A stretch of 64,000 nt of DNA from Eonycteris spelaea (taxonomy: Eukaryota > Chordata > Mammalia > Chiroptera > Pteropodidae), in assembly GCA_003508835.1 (NCBI GenBank), contig PUFA01000077.1:8183501-8247500 (forward strand), read 5' to 3'. The translations under genes were made by a program, and so were the position numbers. Within the stretch, counting starts at the first letter, position 1, and the number at the start of each line of letters is the position of its first letter. Shown here piece by piece: positions 42,863-53,879 of the stretch. A model generated the notes under the pieces. It was given only the letters and a program-made list of their open reading frames with translations. It was not told the origin of the DNA and did no database searches.

Positions 42863-43130
42863 TTCAAAGAACTGATTACCATCAAAGATCTCCCTCAGGA
42901 GAGTGAACCCTTATTCAGATGGCATCGCCACTGCTCAAAACATGTTTGGACATTGCTGAGAAGTGCCTACAGACCTTACCGCATGTTCTTTTGTCTTCCC
43001 AGTGGTGCTGAATCTTTAACCATTGAGGGTGGAGTCGATTTTTTGAAAACAGACGAGTGTCATTCAGAGCCAACTCTGTTTAACAAAGGCTGTGACCAAG
43101 CTGTGTGATACTGTTTGGGGTCAACAACCA
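42863..43130. other. Unidentified stretch with 106-codon frame
   Basis: The sense frame 42,788-43,108 starts in the reversed L1 fragment and continues through sequence I cannot place (peptide includes WHRHCSKHVWTLLRSAYRPY). I have a vague impression of a dispersed repeat but no name. The L1-derived start argues against a real gene. Confidence 0.3.
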
Positions 43131-43789
43131 AAGGGTGGATTTAACGTCTTCACTTATTTTCTTGTGTGGCTTGGAAGCGGGTCCCAAGTGGAGTGAAGAA
43201 ATCATTTGACTTTAATCTCCCTCACTAGTGATATTGGATTCACTGGCCAAGGTTCCTTAAAAAGAGATCAATTCACTTCTTTCCCTTACAGTCATGTGCA
43301 AATGGTCTCTTTATTAGAAAGAGAGAAGTGGACAGAACACTGAACCAGGAAGTAGGAGCTCAACAGAAAAATTGATGTCCTACCATTTGCTAGCCATTTG
43401 ACCTCCAATATACTACTTAATGTCCCCCTTTTCCATTTCTGCCCTGTAATTGAAGATGGTGCTGTCTACCTGGAAATTACACATGTGGGTCTTTTTTACA
43501 CACAGTGCAGTGAAAAATGCCATGCACATGATAGGAAGATCATCTAGTCTAAAAGTGCTCGGCGTTGCCACTTTAAGATGAAATTCCTTCCAGAATTGAA
43601 AGCCGTGAGCATTAAGGATTGAGTGGAGATTTTGCTTGGGGCATCAGTTTCTAATAGGACCAGGTCTGGGAAAGAGTAAATCTATGAGTCTCTCATTCTG
43701 GCACAAAAGTCTTGATCAACTTGTCCAAAAGGAAGCCTGAAAATTCACTTAAGTTATATTTTTTCTGTGCTTCTTTCTCCCTACTTTCC
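43131..43789. other. Unassigned stretch
   Basis: No gene or repeat recognised. Confidence 0.5.
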
Positions 43790-44045
43790 ACCTAATTAAC
43801 TGCCATTCGGCCTTCATATTTCAGTTTAAATATCACTTCCTCTGTATTCCTTCCCGATCTTCCCTTCTACAAGCGAGTTAATTCTTCCTGACACATGGTT
43901 TCATAACATGTGTCCTTGTATGCAAATCTTTTTCTATTTACAATATTTGTTGATGTCTTTGTCTCTGCAGGTCACCTGTATATTTGCAGTACCTAGCACA
44001 GTACCCGGCATGAGTTAGCAAATATTGACTGACTGTGCTTACAAC
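43790..44045 (+). mobile_element. L2 LINE 3-prime end, sense
   Basis: Sense L2 tail: ttcatatttcagtttaaata, tcacttcctctgtattcctt, cccgatcttcccttctacaa, gcagtacctagcacagtacc, cggcatgagttagcaaatat. Good order and spacing. Confidence 0.88.
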
Positions 44046-44129
44046 CGGATTCTTCTTTCCCTAATGCCCTCAAGTTTGACAGGTTCTTTCACACAGGCGC
44101 TCATGCTGTATTTTTCTAAAAATTACCAT

Positions 44130-44275
44130 AGGGTGGTAAATTTGGAGAGGAGATCTTCATTTAAGTCCATATCTGTCAAGGGGAAACTAATTCTTTAAAA
44201 AGGAAGTGATTTGATGAATGTCGCCAAGCTAATTAGTGATAGAAACCACACTAGAACTCACCTTGGTTGTCGTCG
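44130..44275 (-). mobile_element. MIR SINE, antisense (degenerate)
   Basis: tctgtcaaggggaaactaat, gatgaatgtcgccaagctaa, ttagtgatagaaaccacact, agaactcacc follow the reversed MIR order. Confidence 0.6.
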
Positions 44276-45084
44276 GTTACACGTTATTCAGTAACCATTT
44301 CCTAGTCCCGTGCTCACTGTGTGGCAGCATGTTGCATGAATGACACGCCCCAAAGGTTCTAAGTGTCAGCTCTATATGAGTCAGGATTTGCTTCAACCAC
44401 ATGGGAGAGAAAACAGCAAAACACAGGTTCCATTTTTTTCTTTTTAGTTGAAGTTTATTTGTGTTAAGTAAGGTCTGAAGGGGTTCATATTAGGAACCAG
44501 AGCCTTCCTGATTTTTACTCTTTTATGTGTGTCTTCCATTTCCAAGTTCATCTCGATATCCAAGATGGTCATTCCAGCTAGCACTGATGGAGAAAGGGAA
44601 AAGGCAAGGCAGTTTGAGGAATTTGCGCTCACCTCTTCTGCTCACATTCCATTGGGTAGAACTTATTAATGGCCATCCCCAGGAAAATGTAGTAAGTTCA
44701 TCCTCTGCAGCCATGTGCCCAATTGAGAAAGCAGGCTTCTGTTACTGAGGAAGAAGGGGTGAAAGATTTGGGGGACAACTCCTACAAAGCCTCATATTTC
44801 AGAGGATGGTTTATTTATTCATCTATCTATCTATTTCTTTCTCGCTTGCTCATCTCTACATTTATATATTTAAAATCTCAGAGTAAATTTCCCAGGGCTG
44901 GAAGAAGAATTAAAAGTTAAAAAAAAAAAATGTCCTAAGTGCTTTCCTGGGGTTCTGCATGTAGTACTGTCGTGGGAGTAAAATATTCTGGAATTTTGCC
45001 TTCAGAGGGACTAACTTTGGGAGGTATTTGTGAAATTAAAAATCCACAGCACTGGTCTTATAAAACATTTCATTCCTTTTTTTT
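44276..45084. other. Unassigned stretch
   Basis: No gene recognised. Holds a short (ATCT)n at 44,818-44,836 and an A-run at about 44,921-44,930. Frames on both strands at 44,444-44,920 overlap each other. Confidence 0.5.
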
Positions 45085-45200
45085 TTTATGTATCAGTTTA
45101 CTAATTCATCCATTCAATAACACGTATTGCGGGCCTGCGAGGCACCGTAACTCAATTTCCAAATATCGTCAAGGACAGGCTGGGGTAGACAGGGTCTGAC
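45085..45200 (-). mobile_element. L2 LINE 3-prime end, antisense
   Basis: ttactaattcatccattcaa, taacacgtattgcgggcctg, cgaggcaccgtaactcaatt resemble the reversed L2 end (TTCATTCATTCAACAAATATTTATTGAGCACCTAC). Confidence 0.6.
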
Positions 45201-45329
45201 TCCTGAGCTCCATGGCCTGGTGCTTTAACTGAGTACTAATAGAGCCGTGCGTCTGAGATATTTCATCATCTCAGCAATCTTATCTCAAACTTCAAAAGAA
45301 GACAGTATTTCCTAAGAGAGGATCATTTT

Positions 45330-45480
45330 GTTTCTTTAGTTGCTGCCCCTACAAAATGCCACCTTCTTCCCTTAGCGTCATCCTTATTGCAGGACAAAGG
45401 ACTTTAGAGCTCTGTGTACTTAACCTACAGCCTGGCACAGAGCAGACTCGTGTCGAAGCTAGCACGTTGTTTATGTTATG
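45330..45480 (+). mobile_element. L2 LINE 3-prime end, sense
   Basis: Sense L2: gcaggacaaaggactttaga, gctctgtgtacttaacctac, agcctggcacagagcagact, ending near the start of the antisense MIR. Confidence 0.7.
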
Positions 45481-45482
45481 TT

Positions 45483-45605
45483 TGGAGGAGTTGTCTTTGA
45501 GTACCTGCCAGCCACTCTGACCTATGGAATCACATTCAATCGTCACAACAGTTCTGAACAAGGACTGTGCCCTTGGGACCACTCGAGGAGGCGTGAGTCC
45601 CACTG
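45483..45605 (-). mobile_element. MIR SINE, antisense
   Basis: tctttgagtacctgccagcc, tatggaatcacattcaatcg, tcacaacagttctgaacaag, gactgtgcccttggg follow the reversed MIR order. Confidence 0.68.
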
Positions 45606-45834
45606 CCTCACATCCTCTACATCTGTGCTTCCACGCAAGTCACCTCGAATGAACGAGCACTCTCAGTAAATTCACTGCGCTCGTGCTTGCTGATGTCACG
45701 ATCTCAGGTTCAAGTCAAGACCCTTGGGCCATCATCTTCCGCTCAGAACAATAATTCAGTTTCTAAATTACATATTATAATAAATGTAATTTATAAATGT
45801 AATCTGTAAAAGTTCTAGACTCATCACTGCCTTT

Positions 45835-45975
45835 GAAGATGCACCATATGCCAAATTTACAGAAGAAGCAACAAAGGCCCAGAAAGGTGACATGACTTTC
45901 TGAGAGCCACACAGCGTGTAGGTGACAAAGTCAGGCTGCGAATCTGCTGCCACAGATCCAGTTCTATTTTTCCCC
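45835..45975 (-). mobile_element. MIR SINE, antisense
   Basis: gccaaatttacagaagaagc, aacaaaggcccagaaaggtg, acatgactttctgagagcca, cacagcgtgtaggtgacaaa. Confidence 0.85.
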
Positions 45976-46184
45976 ATGAAGATGATCTGAATGAGCGAGT
46001 GCCCTCTTGGGCAAAAGCGTGAATGCTCAGGTCACACCACAGAAGCCCCCTCTAATGGCTGTGCCCTCATTTCCACGGTCACTTGCACTTGGGGCAGGAT
46101 GCCGATCACTGACACCTGTGCACAAGTCAGTGTCTCTGGGAAATTGACTGCTTAGAACTTTAGAGTAGGACTGACTTCAGGGTT

Positions 46185-46312
46185 TTTCAAATTTTACTCC
46201 TTGATTTTATAATTGAAGGTGGAGGCTCAGAAAGGTGCAGTGACTTCCCAGCATTGCACACTGAATTAGCGACAGGAGTGAGACAATAGTCCAGATCTGC
46301 TACTTACTGCCA
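46185..46312 (-). mobile_element. MIR SINE, antisense
   Basis: gattttataattgaaggtgg, aggctcagaaaggtgcagtg, acttcccagcattgcacact, gaattagcgacaggagtgag. Confidence 0.82.
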
Positions 46313-46849
46313 CTGAAGACCTCTTTACACCTCACTACTTGGAGAATGAGGACAGAGGGGCAAAAGGATGTGTACTAATGGAGAATGAGAATATTCTGTT
46401 CACTGTTTGCAAACTGTGGAGAGATTAAATTAGGGATGACTGGTACATGATCGGGAAGGACAGCCACTTAAATTTTCACATCCCCCTTCCCTGCTCAGAG
46501 TGCATAGACAAGAATAAGGCCACTCACGTCATTCCCACTGGAGGCGGTTCACACTTTCATTGTTATCAGTTACCCCTTAACTACTCTATCCGGTGACCAT
46601 TTAATAAGGATTAGTTGAGTATCAGTTGAATGAAAGAAGATGATGTCACAAGGAGGATCATGGGGCCTCCTAACAGCACACTTCATAATATTTCCTTGGT
46701 GCTAGTCGTATTTCTCAAAAAAATTTATTTGTGCCAGCATCATATGGCAGAAAGGGCATGTAGAATAGAATATCAGTTCCATCCTGTGCTGCATTCACCC
46801 TAGAACATGGGGCACAAATTACACCCATCTTCAGCTACAGGAAACTAAT
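46313..46849. other. Unassigned stretch
   Basis: No gene or repeat recognised. Confidence 0.5.
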
Positions 46850-46975
46850 GCTCCCTGTAAGTTGTGTTATTGACAGGGGCCCTGTCAGTCCGTTCATCAG
46901 TGTACCCCCAACACTGAGTGCGTGCTGGACATAGTGAGCCTTTAATCAATATTTGCAAAATAAACTAACACTTGT
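46850..46975 (+). mobile_element. L2 LINE 3-prime end, sense
   Basis: gttcatcagtgtacccccaa, cactgagtgcgtgctggaca, tagtgagcctttaatcaata match the L2 tail (TGTATCCCCAGCGCCTAG..TAGTAGGTGCTCAATAAATATT). Confidence 0.8.
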
Positions 46976-47264
46976 GAAAAATACACAGAACTGAAAGGGT
47001 ACTGGGAGGTGGAATAGGACTATTTAGAAGCCATTTTCTTAATAAGAATGCGAAGAGAAAAGGCTCATTGACCAGGGAAGAAAAGATTATGTTAGCAGAT
47101 GACAATGAGGAGACAGAGCTATATGTCTTATAAAATGTCATCTTTGTCAAGAAGAATTATCTTCCAACTGAAAAGGGTAAAACATGGAGAGGAGGATGCA
47201 AGAGAAAATATTATAGAAGCAGAGAGGTCAAAATGTAGAGATGAAACATGGATTCCTCACAGGC
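46976..47264. other. Unassigned stretch
   Basis: No gene or repeat recognised. Confidence 0.45.
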
Positions 47265-47505
47265 AGGGACAGACATTTATTAAATGACACAGCAGGCACC
47301 GTGTTGGATGTTTTTTAGGTGTGCTATTATTGAGCTCCTTTCTCATAACAGAAAACACATATAATATCCATTATAGAGATAAGAAAACTGTGGTATGAAG
47401 AAGACACATCGTTTGCTCAAGGTCGCCACCTTGAATAAATTACTTTAGAGACAAGATTTGAACTCACTTTGAAATCTCATGCTTTTCCTACTGAGAACTC
47501 AAAAG
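47265..47505 (-). mobile_element. MIR SINE, antisense (near full length)
   Basis: gacatttattaaatgacaca, gcaggcaccgtgttggatgt, tccattatagagataagaaa, actgtggtatgaagaagaca, gtttgctcaaggtcgccacc, gacaagatttgaactcactt. Confidence 0.86.
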
Positions 47506-48731
47506 TAAATTATAACTCTAAGTGATCTCCTCAGGCAATTCCAGAGGATTAGAGAAGGGCAAATTATGCCATTTTCAGTAGGAAAGGAAGATGGTTGTTA
47601 GAATCTACATTTAACTTTTATAACTATCCCCAAGAAAACTCTACGATTGATAAATATATGCTTTTTCCTCAACACTTAGAGAAGGAAGCAATGATCGCCA
47701 GCCAGGAACTGGTATGGATTACTAAGAATAAGAAGAGTCGATGACAAATTCACCTCTTCCTTTTAAGGACAGCAAAACTTTAGGTCCCGCAGATGCCAGG
47801 TGTGTCAATTTCAGCAAGAGACTTGGAACTTTCCTTCAGAATATTTTGGAAGAAAAGCTTGAGAAGTGAAAGCTGGATGAGAGTAAACTTTAATAGATAC
47901 ACATTGGTTGAAGAATGGGGTACTTGTTAGCCACCTGCTGCATCTGTCCATCTTTGTCCTTCTTTGCAAACATTTAAGTGATTGTTTGAAACGCTGATGG
48001 ATAGGGGCCTGGGTTCAATACTTCAGTCTAAGGAGAAATAAATATGATAATAGTCATCGAGAAGAGTAGCTTAAAGATGAGGACGCACTCAGGAAATGGC
48101 AACAAGACCCAGTGATGAGCTTAGCTACAAGTTAAGGAGTCGGGGTCCAGCGAGCGAGCTGTGCCATGAAAGGAATGCACAAAGGAACGAGGACATCAGG
48201 GCTGAGCTAGACGATCAGCAAGTTGAATGTTAAGACATCTCCTGAGCACTTCACACCCAAAGACATCACTCACGGACTTGTAAAGGAGCGCAGACCCCGC
48301 CAGCTGGCAGCGTGCGCTTCATATGCGCATGCGTGTGGGTGTGTGTCTGGGGAGCGCGTCAGATATCTGGACGTGGGAGTTGGATCTGGGCAGAAGTGGT
48401 GTTCAAGCTGGATGGAGATGAGAGGGATTAGCGGGATTTATTAGTCACCTGCGAGTGATCAATGGGCTTTTTATGTGGAGAATGGTTTGTTTCTTTATTT
48501 TGCTTGCATGCATTCGCTTTTCATGTCTTTCTTCCAATTAGATTTTGAAGTCACCAAAAAGTATCCAAACTAGACTCTGAGGAGCTTCAGAACGAGGACA
48601 AATGGTACATATTGTAAGGAGCCCATAGTAACTGTTTGAGTTGGGAAACAATGGAGTGACTTGCCTAGGCAAGAAATAACCTCCCATTCTTGGAAGTGTA
48701 CAAGAAGTGCAAGGTGAACACATGTACACAT
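47506..48731. other. Unassigned stretch
   Basis: No gene or repeat family recognised over 1.2 kb. A CpG-containing GC-richer patch lies at 48,290-48,370. Confidence 0.5.

Positions 48732-48767
<36 letters not shown>
48732..48767 (+). repeat. (CA)n microsatellite
   Basis: About 17 uninterrupted CA units. The 65- and 75-codon antisense frames that start in it are artefacts. Confidence 0.97.
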
Positions 48768-48770
<3 letters not shown>

Positions 48771-49594
48771 GAGTGGACTCAGTTGGCTTGCTGACGTGTC
48801 TTCCAGTGCAGTTTCTGTATATAATTATTTAAGTTTGATCATTCTCTTGAATATATTATTTTATTTTCAAAAATTTTTTAAAATAACAAATGAACTATAG
48901 TTTCAACAAACTTTAGGCTCTGGCCATAGTCATTAAATGTGCCGCACAGCTAAGGCCAAGCCCGCGAGGGTAAGGTGGATTTCCAGGAAGATAGCTAGTC
49001 AGACCTATCTTTCCAAAACACCTAATAATCATGAGTTCATTATTAAATAATTTCCAGTTACTTTGGAAAGAAGACTAGAAACTGTAGCAGCTCTGGGAAC
49101 AAAATGCACAGCAAGACATTCCAGCGGCCCAGCCCCTAGCTCTCAAGTCCCACTGCTTTCCCTCTTCCCCGCCCCAGGCACAAGCCTGCCTGCCCCCTGA
49201 CTGCCGTGCTGCTCCTGGGGGAGGGGCTGCTGCAAGAGGCTATCCATCTACGTGACCAAAAGAGGGATTTCACATTTCATTAAGGGAGTTTAAGTTCAAA
49301 GAAAGGGAAAAAGAAATAGAACATGACTCCCCGCTCCCCGCCCAACCAAGGATGAATCAAGCAGGTATGAAATTACAACCATCGTACTCTCTCTTGAAGT
49401 CTTTAAAGTCATGGCCAAAAGAATACGGTCTCTGCTATTTCTCTAAGAGTCAGGTTTGCAAATGCAAGAAAACAGATAGCACTTCCTAGGGAAGCGTTCC
49501 CATGCCTCCCCCAGAAAGTTATCCTTCCCCTTGTCTAACCTTTGCACACGCATCTTCTGTGTTGTCATTTATTTCCACGCTTGTTCTTTTAGAG
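48768..49594. other. Unassigned stretch
   Basis: No gene or repeat recognised. A C-rich interval at 49,125-49,225 has few CpGs. Confidence 0.5.
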
Positions 49595-49785
49595 AAAAAG
49601 TAAGAATGCCTGGAGAACACGTCCTGGAGCCAGGCTGCCTGGGGTCACACCCCGGGTGTGCCATCTACTGACTCTGGCCATGGCCCATGCACTCACTGGC
49701 ACAGTGAGAATAACGGTGTCTGTCTCATGGGGTTGTTTGAGCGCATCTCGAAGTCATGACGTGTGCGAAACCCTCAATGGGAGTT
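49595..49785 (+). mobile_element. MIR SINE, sense (first of a head-to-tail pair)
   Basis: Well-kept sense MIR: ctggagccaggctgcctggg, gtcacaccccgggtgtgcca, tctactgactctggccatgg, acagtgagaataacggtgtc, tgtctcatggggttgtttga. Confidence 0.9.
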
Positions 49786-49799
49786 CGGGCTGTGATGGC

Positions 49800-49990
49800 A
49801 GGGGCTATAATGGAGCAGGGTCTGGAGGCCGCCTGCCTGGGCTCAGGTTGTTTAGGTTCGTTAGAGCACTCTCCCGGTAACCTCTCCGCCTCAGCGTCCT
49901 CTGCTGAAGACAGGAATGAGCACCGTCTTTGTATCTCAAAGGGGTTGTTGTGAGGTTGATGCCTGGAGTGTCTGGCTCATACGCTCAGAG
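49800..49990 (+). mobile_element. MIR SINE, sense (second of a head-to-tail pair)
   Basis: tctggaggccgcctgcctgg, gctcaggttgtttaggttcg, gaatgagcaccgtctttgta, tctcaaaggggttgttgtga, ggttgatgcctggagtgtct. Same orientation as the MIR 15 bp upstream. Confidence 0.85.
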
Positions 49991-50129
49991 AAGGCTGCAC
50001 ACTAGTTTTGGGGTGTTCGCGGATGTGACTGGTTCCAAGTCATCTCTCTTAGAGCCTAGTCTAGCCTGGGACATAGTAGGGACCCTGACTTTCTTTGATA
50101 GCCATTCCCCCTTACCCTGCCTTCTCCAG

Positions 50130-50530
50130 CATACACACACACACACAACACACACACACACACACACACATGCACAACACTGTACACACCACACAGACAC
50201 CACACACACACACATATATACACACCACACACACACATATGCAACGCACATACACACAAGTGCCACATGTACCACCGCATCGCACGCCGCATTATAACAC
50301 ATATACATCCCCACACACACAAACACTATACCCACCAAACACATCCACGCATACATACAACATATACACATCACACACTCAGATACCACACACCACACAC
50401 CCCTTGTATACAACATACACCTACAATCGCCACACATACCACAGACACACAAACGCTATACCTGCTGCACACACCCACACATATATACAACACACACACA
50501 TCACGAACACAAAGTCCGCGCATACACACA
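50130..50530 (+). repeat. 400-bp CA-rich cryptic repeat domain
   Basis: Begins with pure (CA)n blocks to about 50,170, then 350 bases of CA interrupted by TAC, CAT, CCAC and ACG variants with no fixed higher-order period. It generates open frames on both strands (up to 166 codons, His/Thr-rich or Cys/Val-rich), all artefacts. Z-DNA potential. Confidence 0.95.
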
Positions 50531-50949
50531 TCTCTCCCTTCTCCCTCAGGGGCTCTATCGAGCTGAAGGGAGCTGTGCTAGTTTCGAGGATGTGATTCAG
50601 TTTCCAGGCCCTGCTGCTACAAGCCCGGGTCCCTCATCAGCTGTGGCCACCTCCCTGGAAAGGCATGCGGGTGAGTTCCAGATTTGCATTTTTTGCCTGA
50701 GGAAAAGGGTGTGGAGTTATTTTTTTTTTCCCCTTCCTGATTGTCAAATAACACATCTGCCCAGGCCAAGAGACCATTTCTCCAAACAGAGGTATAGGTG
50801 AGGCTGGTTATTCTTTCTGAATTCCACATGGCTCTAATGAGTGCCACGTGTGTCACAGTTAACAGGCATTTCTCCCCAAGCAGTCAGCACCACAGAAGAG
50901 AGGCGCAGACGGTCAGGGCTGGAAGCCTCATTAGAGACTGTCACTTTTG
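50531..50949. other. Unassigned stretch
   Basis: No gene or repeat recognised. Confidence 0.5.
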
Positions 50950-51150
50950 TCAGGAGATTCTCAAACTAGTTTACTGGATGTTCGGAGCCCCTGGAGCTCA
51001 GGCTATTCATACATATTACCAGGATCCAATCCGCAGAGATTCTAATTCATAGGCTGGGGGTGGTGGCCAGGAATGCGCCTTTTAAAGAAGCAACTTAAGT
51101 GATTCTGATGCAGGTGGGTGCACAGATGCTGCTTTGAGAAACACTGGAAT
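50950..51150 (+). mobile_element. MER20-like hAT element
   Basis: ggagattctcaaactagttt near the left and tgctttgagaaacactggaa at the right are the expected inverted ends. Internal gattctaattcataggctgg and aagtgattctgatgcaggtg match this hAT type. MER20 or a close relative. Confidence 0.7.
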
Positions 51151-51154
51151 CTCT

Positions 51155-51290
51155 TATTTCATAGGTAGAGAAAATCTGATCCCAGTCATCAAATAACTGA
51201 CTCGTACAGTTACTCTGGCAAAGCTGGGACCTCAGGTCTCCTCGCTTCAAGTTCAGTGCTTTATAATTATTTCACTTGACCTCATTGGTT
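51155..51290 (-). mobile_element. MIR SINE, antisense
   Basis: tatttcataggtagagaaaa, tctgatcccagtcatcaaat, aaagctgggacctcaggtct, ccttcgcttcaagttc-like end. It abuts the hAT element. Confidence 0.7.
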
Positions 51291-51644
51291 CTCCCTGCCT
51301 TTAGATCTCTAAGTACTTCAGATTAAGTCCATGGGAGAGAAAAGCTGAACTTGTTTGAATTTGTCTGAATTTGTCTCAGAGGAACACAGTACTCCTGTGT
51401 GACCAAAGTCTTCCTTTCTCTGGGAGACTCAGTTTCTCCATCACAGGCTCCTTGGCAGTCAAGTCCACCGGTTATCACATAATTCCTAACCAAGGCTGGC
51501 CAGATTCCAATTGCAGAGTATCATAAGAAGGGGGAACTTAAACTTCTCAATTAAATTAGCCTCCTCCTGATCAGAAGCCAAATCTATTCTCCAAAGCAAC
51601 ACACCCTAAATCTTCAATTTTCCCAATTGTTTAGATCGGTTGTC
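51291..51644. other. Unassigned stretch
   Basis: No gene or repeat recognised. A small three-copy TTTGWMTGAAT duplication occurs at about 51,350-51,376. Confidence 0.5.
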
Positions 51645-51855
51645 AGAAAATCACAACCTACAGGCCAAATCTGACCCACCATCTGTTTTTGTAAATAAAG
51701 TTTTATAGGAAAACGCCCATGGACATTCATTTATGTATTGCCTATGGCTGCCTTTGTTCAAAAATGACAGCTTTGCGAAAAGGACCATATGGCTTGAAAA
51801 GCCTAACATACTTACCATCTGGCCTTTAAGGGAACAACTGTATTGACCCTTGGCT
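51645..51855 (+). mobile_element. hAT-type non-autonomous DNA transposon, copy 3
   Basis: acaggccaaatctgacccac, catctgtttttgtaaataaa, gttttataggaaaacgccca, gtattgcctatggctgcctt, atggcttgaaaagcctaaca and catctggcctttaaggg match the family also seen at 10,803 and 20,718. This is the best-preserved copy. Confidence 0.85.
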
Positions 51856-52699
51856 TAGATTGTTGCTTAGGGCACTCCCTGGGGCCATGGAGCCTCTAAT
51901 GCAAATTAAACCCGAACATTCAAAGCAAAGAACCTCCAATCAGCACTGTGATCTATGTCACAGTGTCCTTCTCCAGCTCTTAGTGTAGACTTTATTGATG
52001 ATGAAATCACAGCAACCTAAATCTCTCTCACTGAACAGTTTTGGTTATTTCAGAAGCTTCTTTAATAGGCCAATGAAATTTTCATTAGATGAAGTGATTT
52101 TTTTACTTTGAGGAATTTATTGAAGGGTCTATTGTTTGAAAGTATGTCCTAAGTCAGGCTTGATAAGACATGACCTTGGCTTCTTTCTTAAGTGCCAGGC
52201 ATCTATTCTCCTCCTGACTTTTCATCAATCTCGGGCACTATTAAATATGGTTAGTTTTGCTCCATGTTTGCATGGATATGTCATTTCCAACATCTTTGTG
52301 AAAGCAGGTCTAAAAGAGCTGGGCCCAGGGCTGAGGGATATTCTCAGAAGCAGATCCTTTCTCCTTCGCATTTGTGTTGTTGCCTAGCAACAATTTGAGA
52401 GGGGCAAGAGAGAGTCCAGTGGCCTGAGGACTTGGCACAGAATGATTTGTGAGCCATTATTGAGAAATAATCCCTGAGTTATGTTTTTCATTGCACCTCT
52501 CAATTTTATATACACTTGTATATTCATATACCTTTTGGTCATTCAAATAATTTGCAGTATAAGAAGGGATTTTGCTGTATAAACTTTCACCATAAAGTTT
52601 TTACTGGGAGAAAAGAACAATGTATAATAAAAGGCCATTATCATGATAGGTGTTTCTATAGGAGACATAATTTCAAACCTGCTTTTACAGGAAGACTGG
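51856..52699. other. Unassigned stretch
   Basis: No gene or repeat recognised. Confidence 0.5.
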
Positions 52700-52870
52700 C
52701 CTCATGCTTAAGTCCATGAGGCTGGGTATTAAAACACCTGGCTTGAAATAATAATAACATCCACTTTATAGGGTCGTTCTGTGGATTAAATAAGAAAATT
52801 TATTTATAGTCTAAACACAGTGGTTGGTGGTCCACGAAGCCTATCTGTTGTTGTTGCTATTATCGTGGAT
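52700..52870 (+). mobile_element. MIR SINE, sense
   Basis: gaaataataataacatccac, tttatagggtcgttctgtgg, attaaataagaaaatttatt, tctaaacacagtggttggtg match the sense MIR 3-prime half. Confidence 0.75.
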
Positions 52871-52989
52871 GATGATGTTTTTTCCATCAAGGATTAAATT
52901 AGGTAGTGCATTACAGGTATGCTCTTATGAGGTACACAAGTCAGAAAGAAAGTTTGGAAAGTGGCAAATCAGTATTGTGTTGATGGGCC

Positions 52990-53515
52990 CACGTAATGGC
53001 TTCTCATTATTTATGCCCTTTATCATGTAACTTGAAGCCCCTTTCCCACCTATGGCTTTAGACTAAGTGAGCACTTTGTTTTGGCCATTAGGAAGTTAGC
53101 ACACGTGCCACAAGTAGAGACTTGGAAAACCCTTGAGTGTCTCTACTTATCATGCCTGATTGGGTTTGCTCAAATGTGGAATCTTCCCAGATCCATAGGG
53201 CCAAGCCTGAATTAGCCATTTGGAGGCTGAGAGATCGAGTAGAGCTGAGTTGTCACAGCCAAAGTCATCTTGGACCAGTCTACCCTCAAACATGACACAG
53301 CTTAGCCAAGATCAGCAGAGCTGCCTACATATCTCAGCTGACCACAAAAACATGAGTGAGCTCCGTCAAGATCAACCGAGTTCAGCCTAGAGCTGCAATA
53401 CTTTCCAGATTATCTGTCTAAGTTCATGAGAAATATACATGGCCATTTAATAATGCATGGTAATTTAAAACTATAAATTATGGAGTGATTTGTTGAATAG
53501 CAATAGTAACTGGTA
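52990..53515 (+). mobile_element. LTR-type repeat (MaLR/ERVL-like), sense
   Basis: Blocks gccctttatcatgtaacttg, tttgttttggccattaggaa, tgagagatcgagtagagctg, gccaaagtcatcttggacca, agccaagatcagcagagctg, gaccacaaaaacatgagtga and gatttgttgaatagcaatag follow an LTR consensus I associate with old MaLR/ERVL elements (GCCCAGCTGAGCCCAGCC style repeats, GGTTTGTTACGCAGCAATAG end). It is a solo LTR with no viral genes nearby. Confidence 0.65.
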
Positions 53516-53879
53516 GAGAGTGCAGAGTATCTATTCAGCATTAGCAAATCAGTTCACGAAGGGAACTGAAGTGTGACACGTCCTGGGGTCATTGATACTG
53601 TCCTTCATTGTACATTGTACAATACTGGTGGTCTGGAAGCCCAGAAATGAAATTGTACTCAAATTAGCATCTCTTTTTCCTTGTTAAAATACCGATCCAG
53701 CTATAGAGATGTCTAATTAATAAATAACATGATTTTTATCATGTTGAGACTAAGGATGAATTCTGAAGTATTTCCCACTGCATACAGAAAGGAAGTCTCC
53801 TAGAAAGAGACACACCCGGTTCAGGCTAAAAATAACACAGCTAAATTTCTGGGAAAGAACACAAAACTTTGGAAGAATA

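Noticed and set aside
49985..50595. Frames of 155 and 166 codons, the largest in the window
   Set aside because: CA-repeat translations, open on both strands at once and low in complexity.
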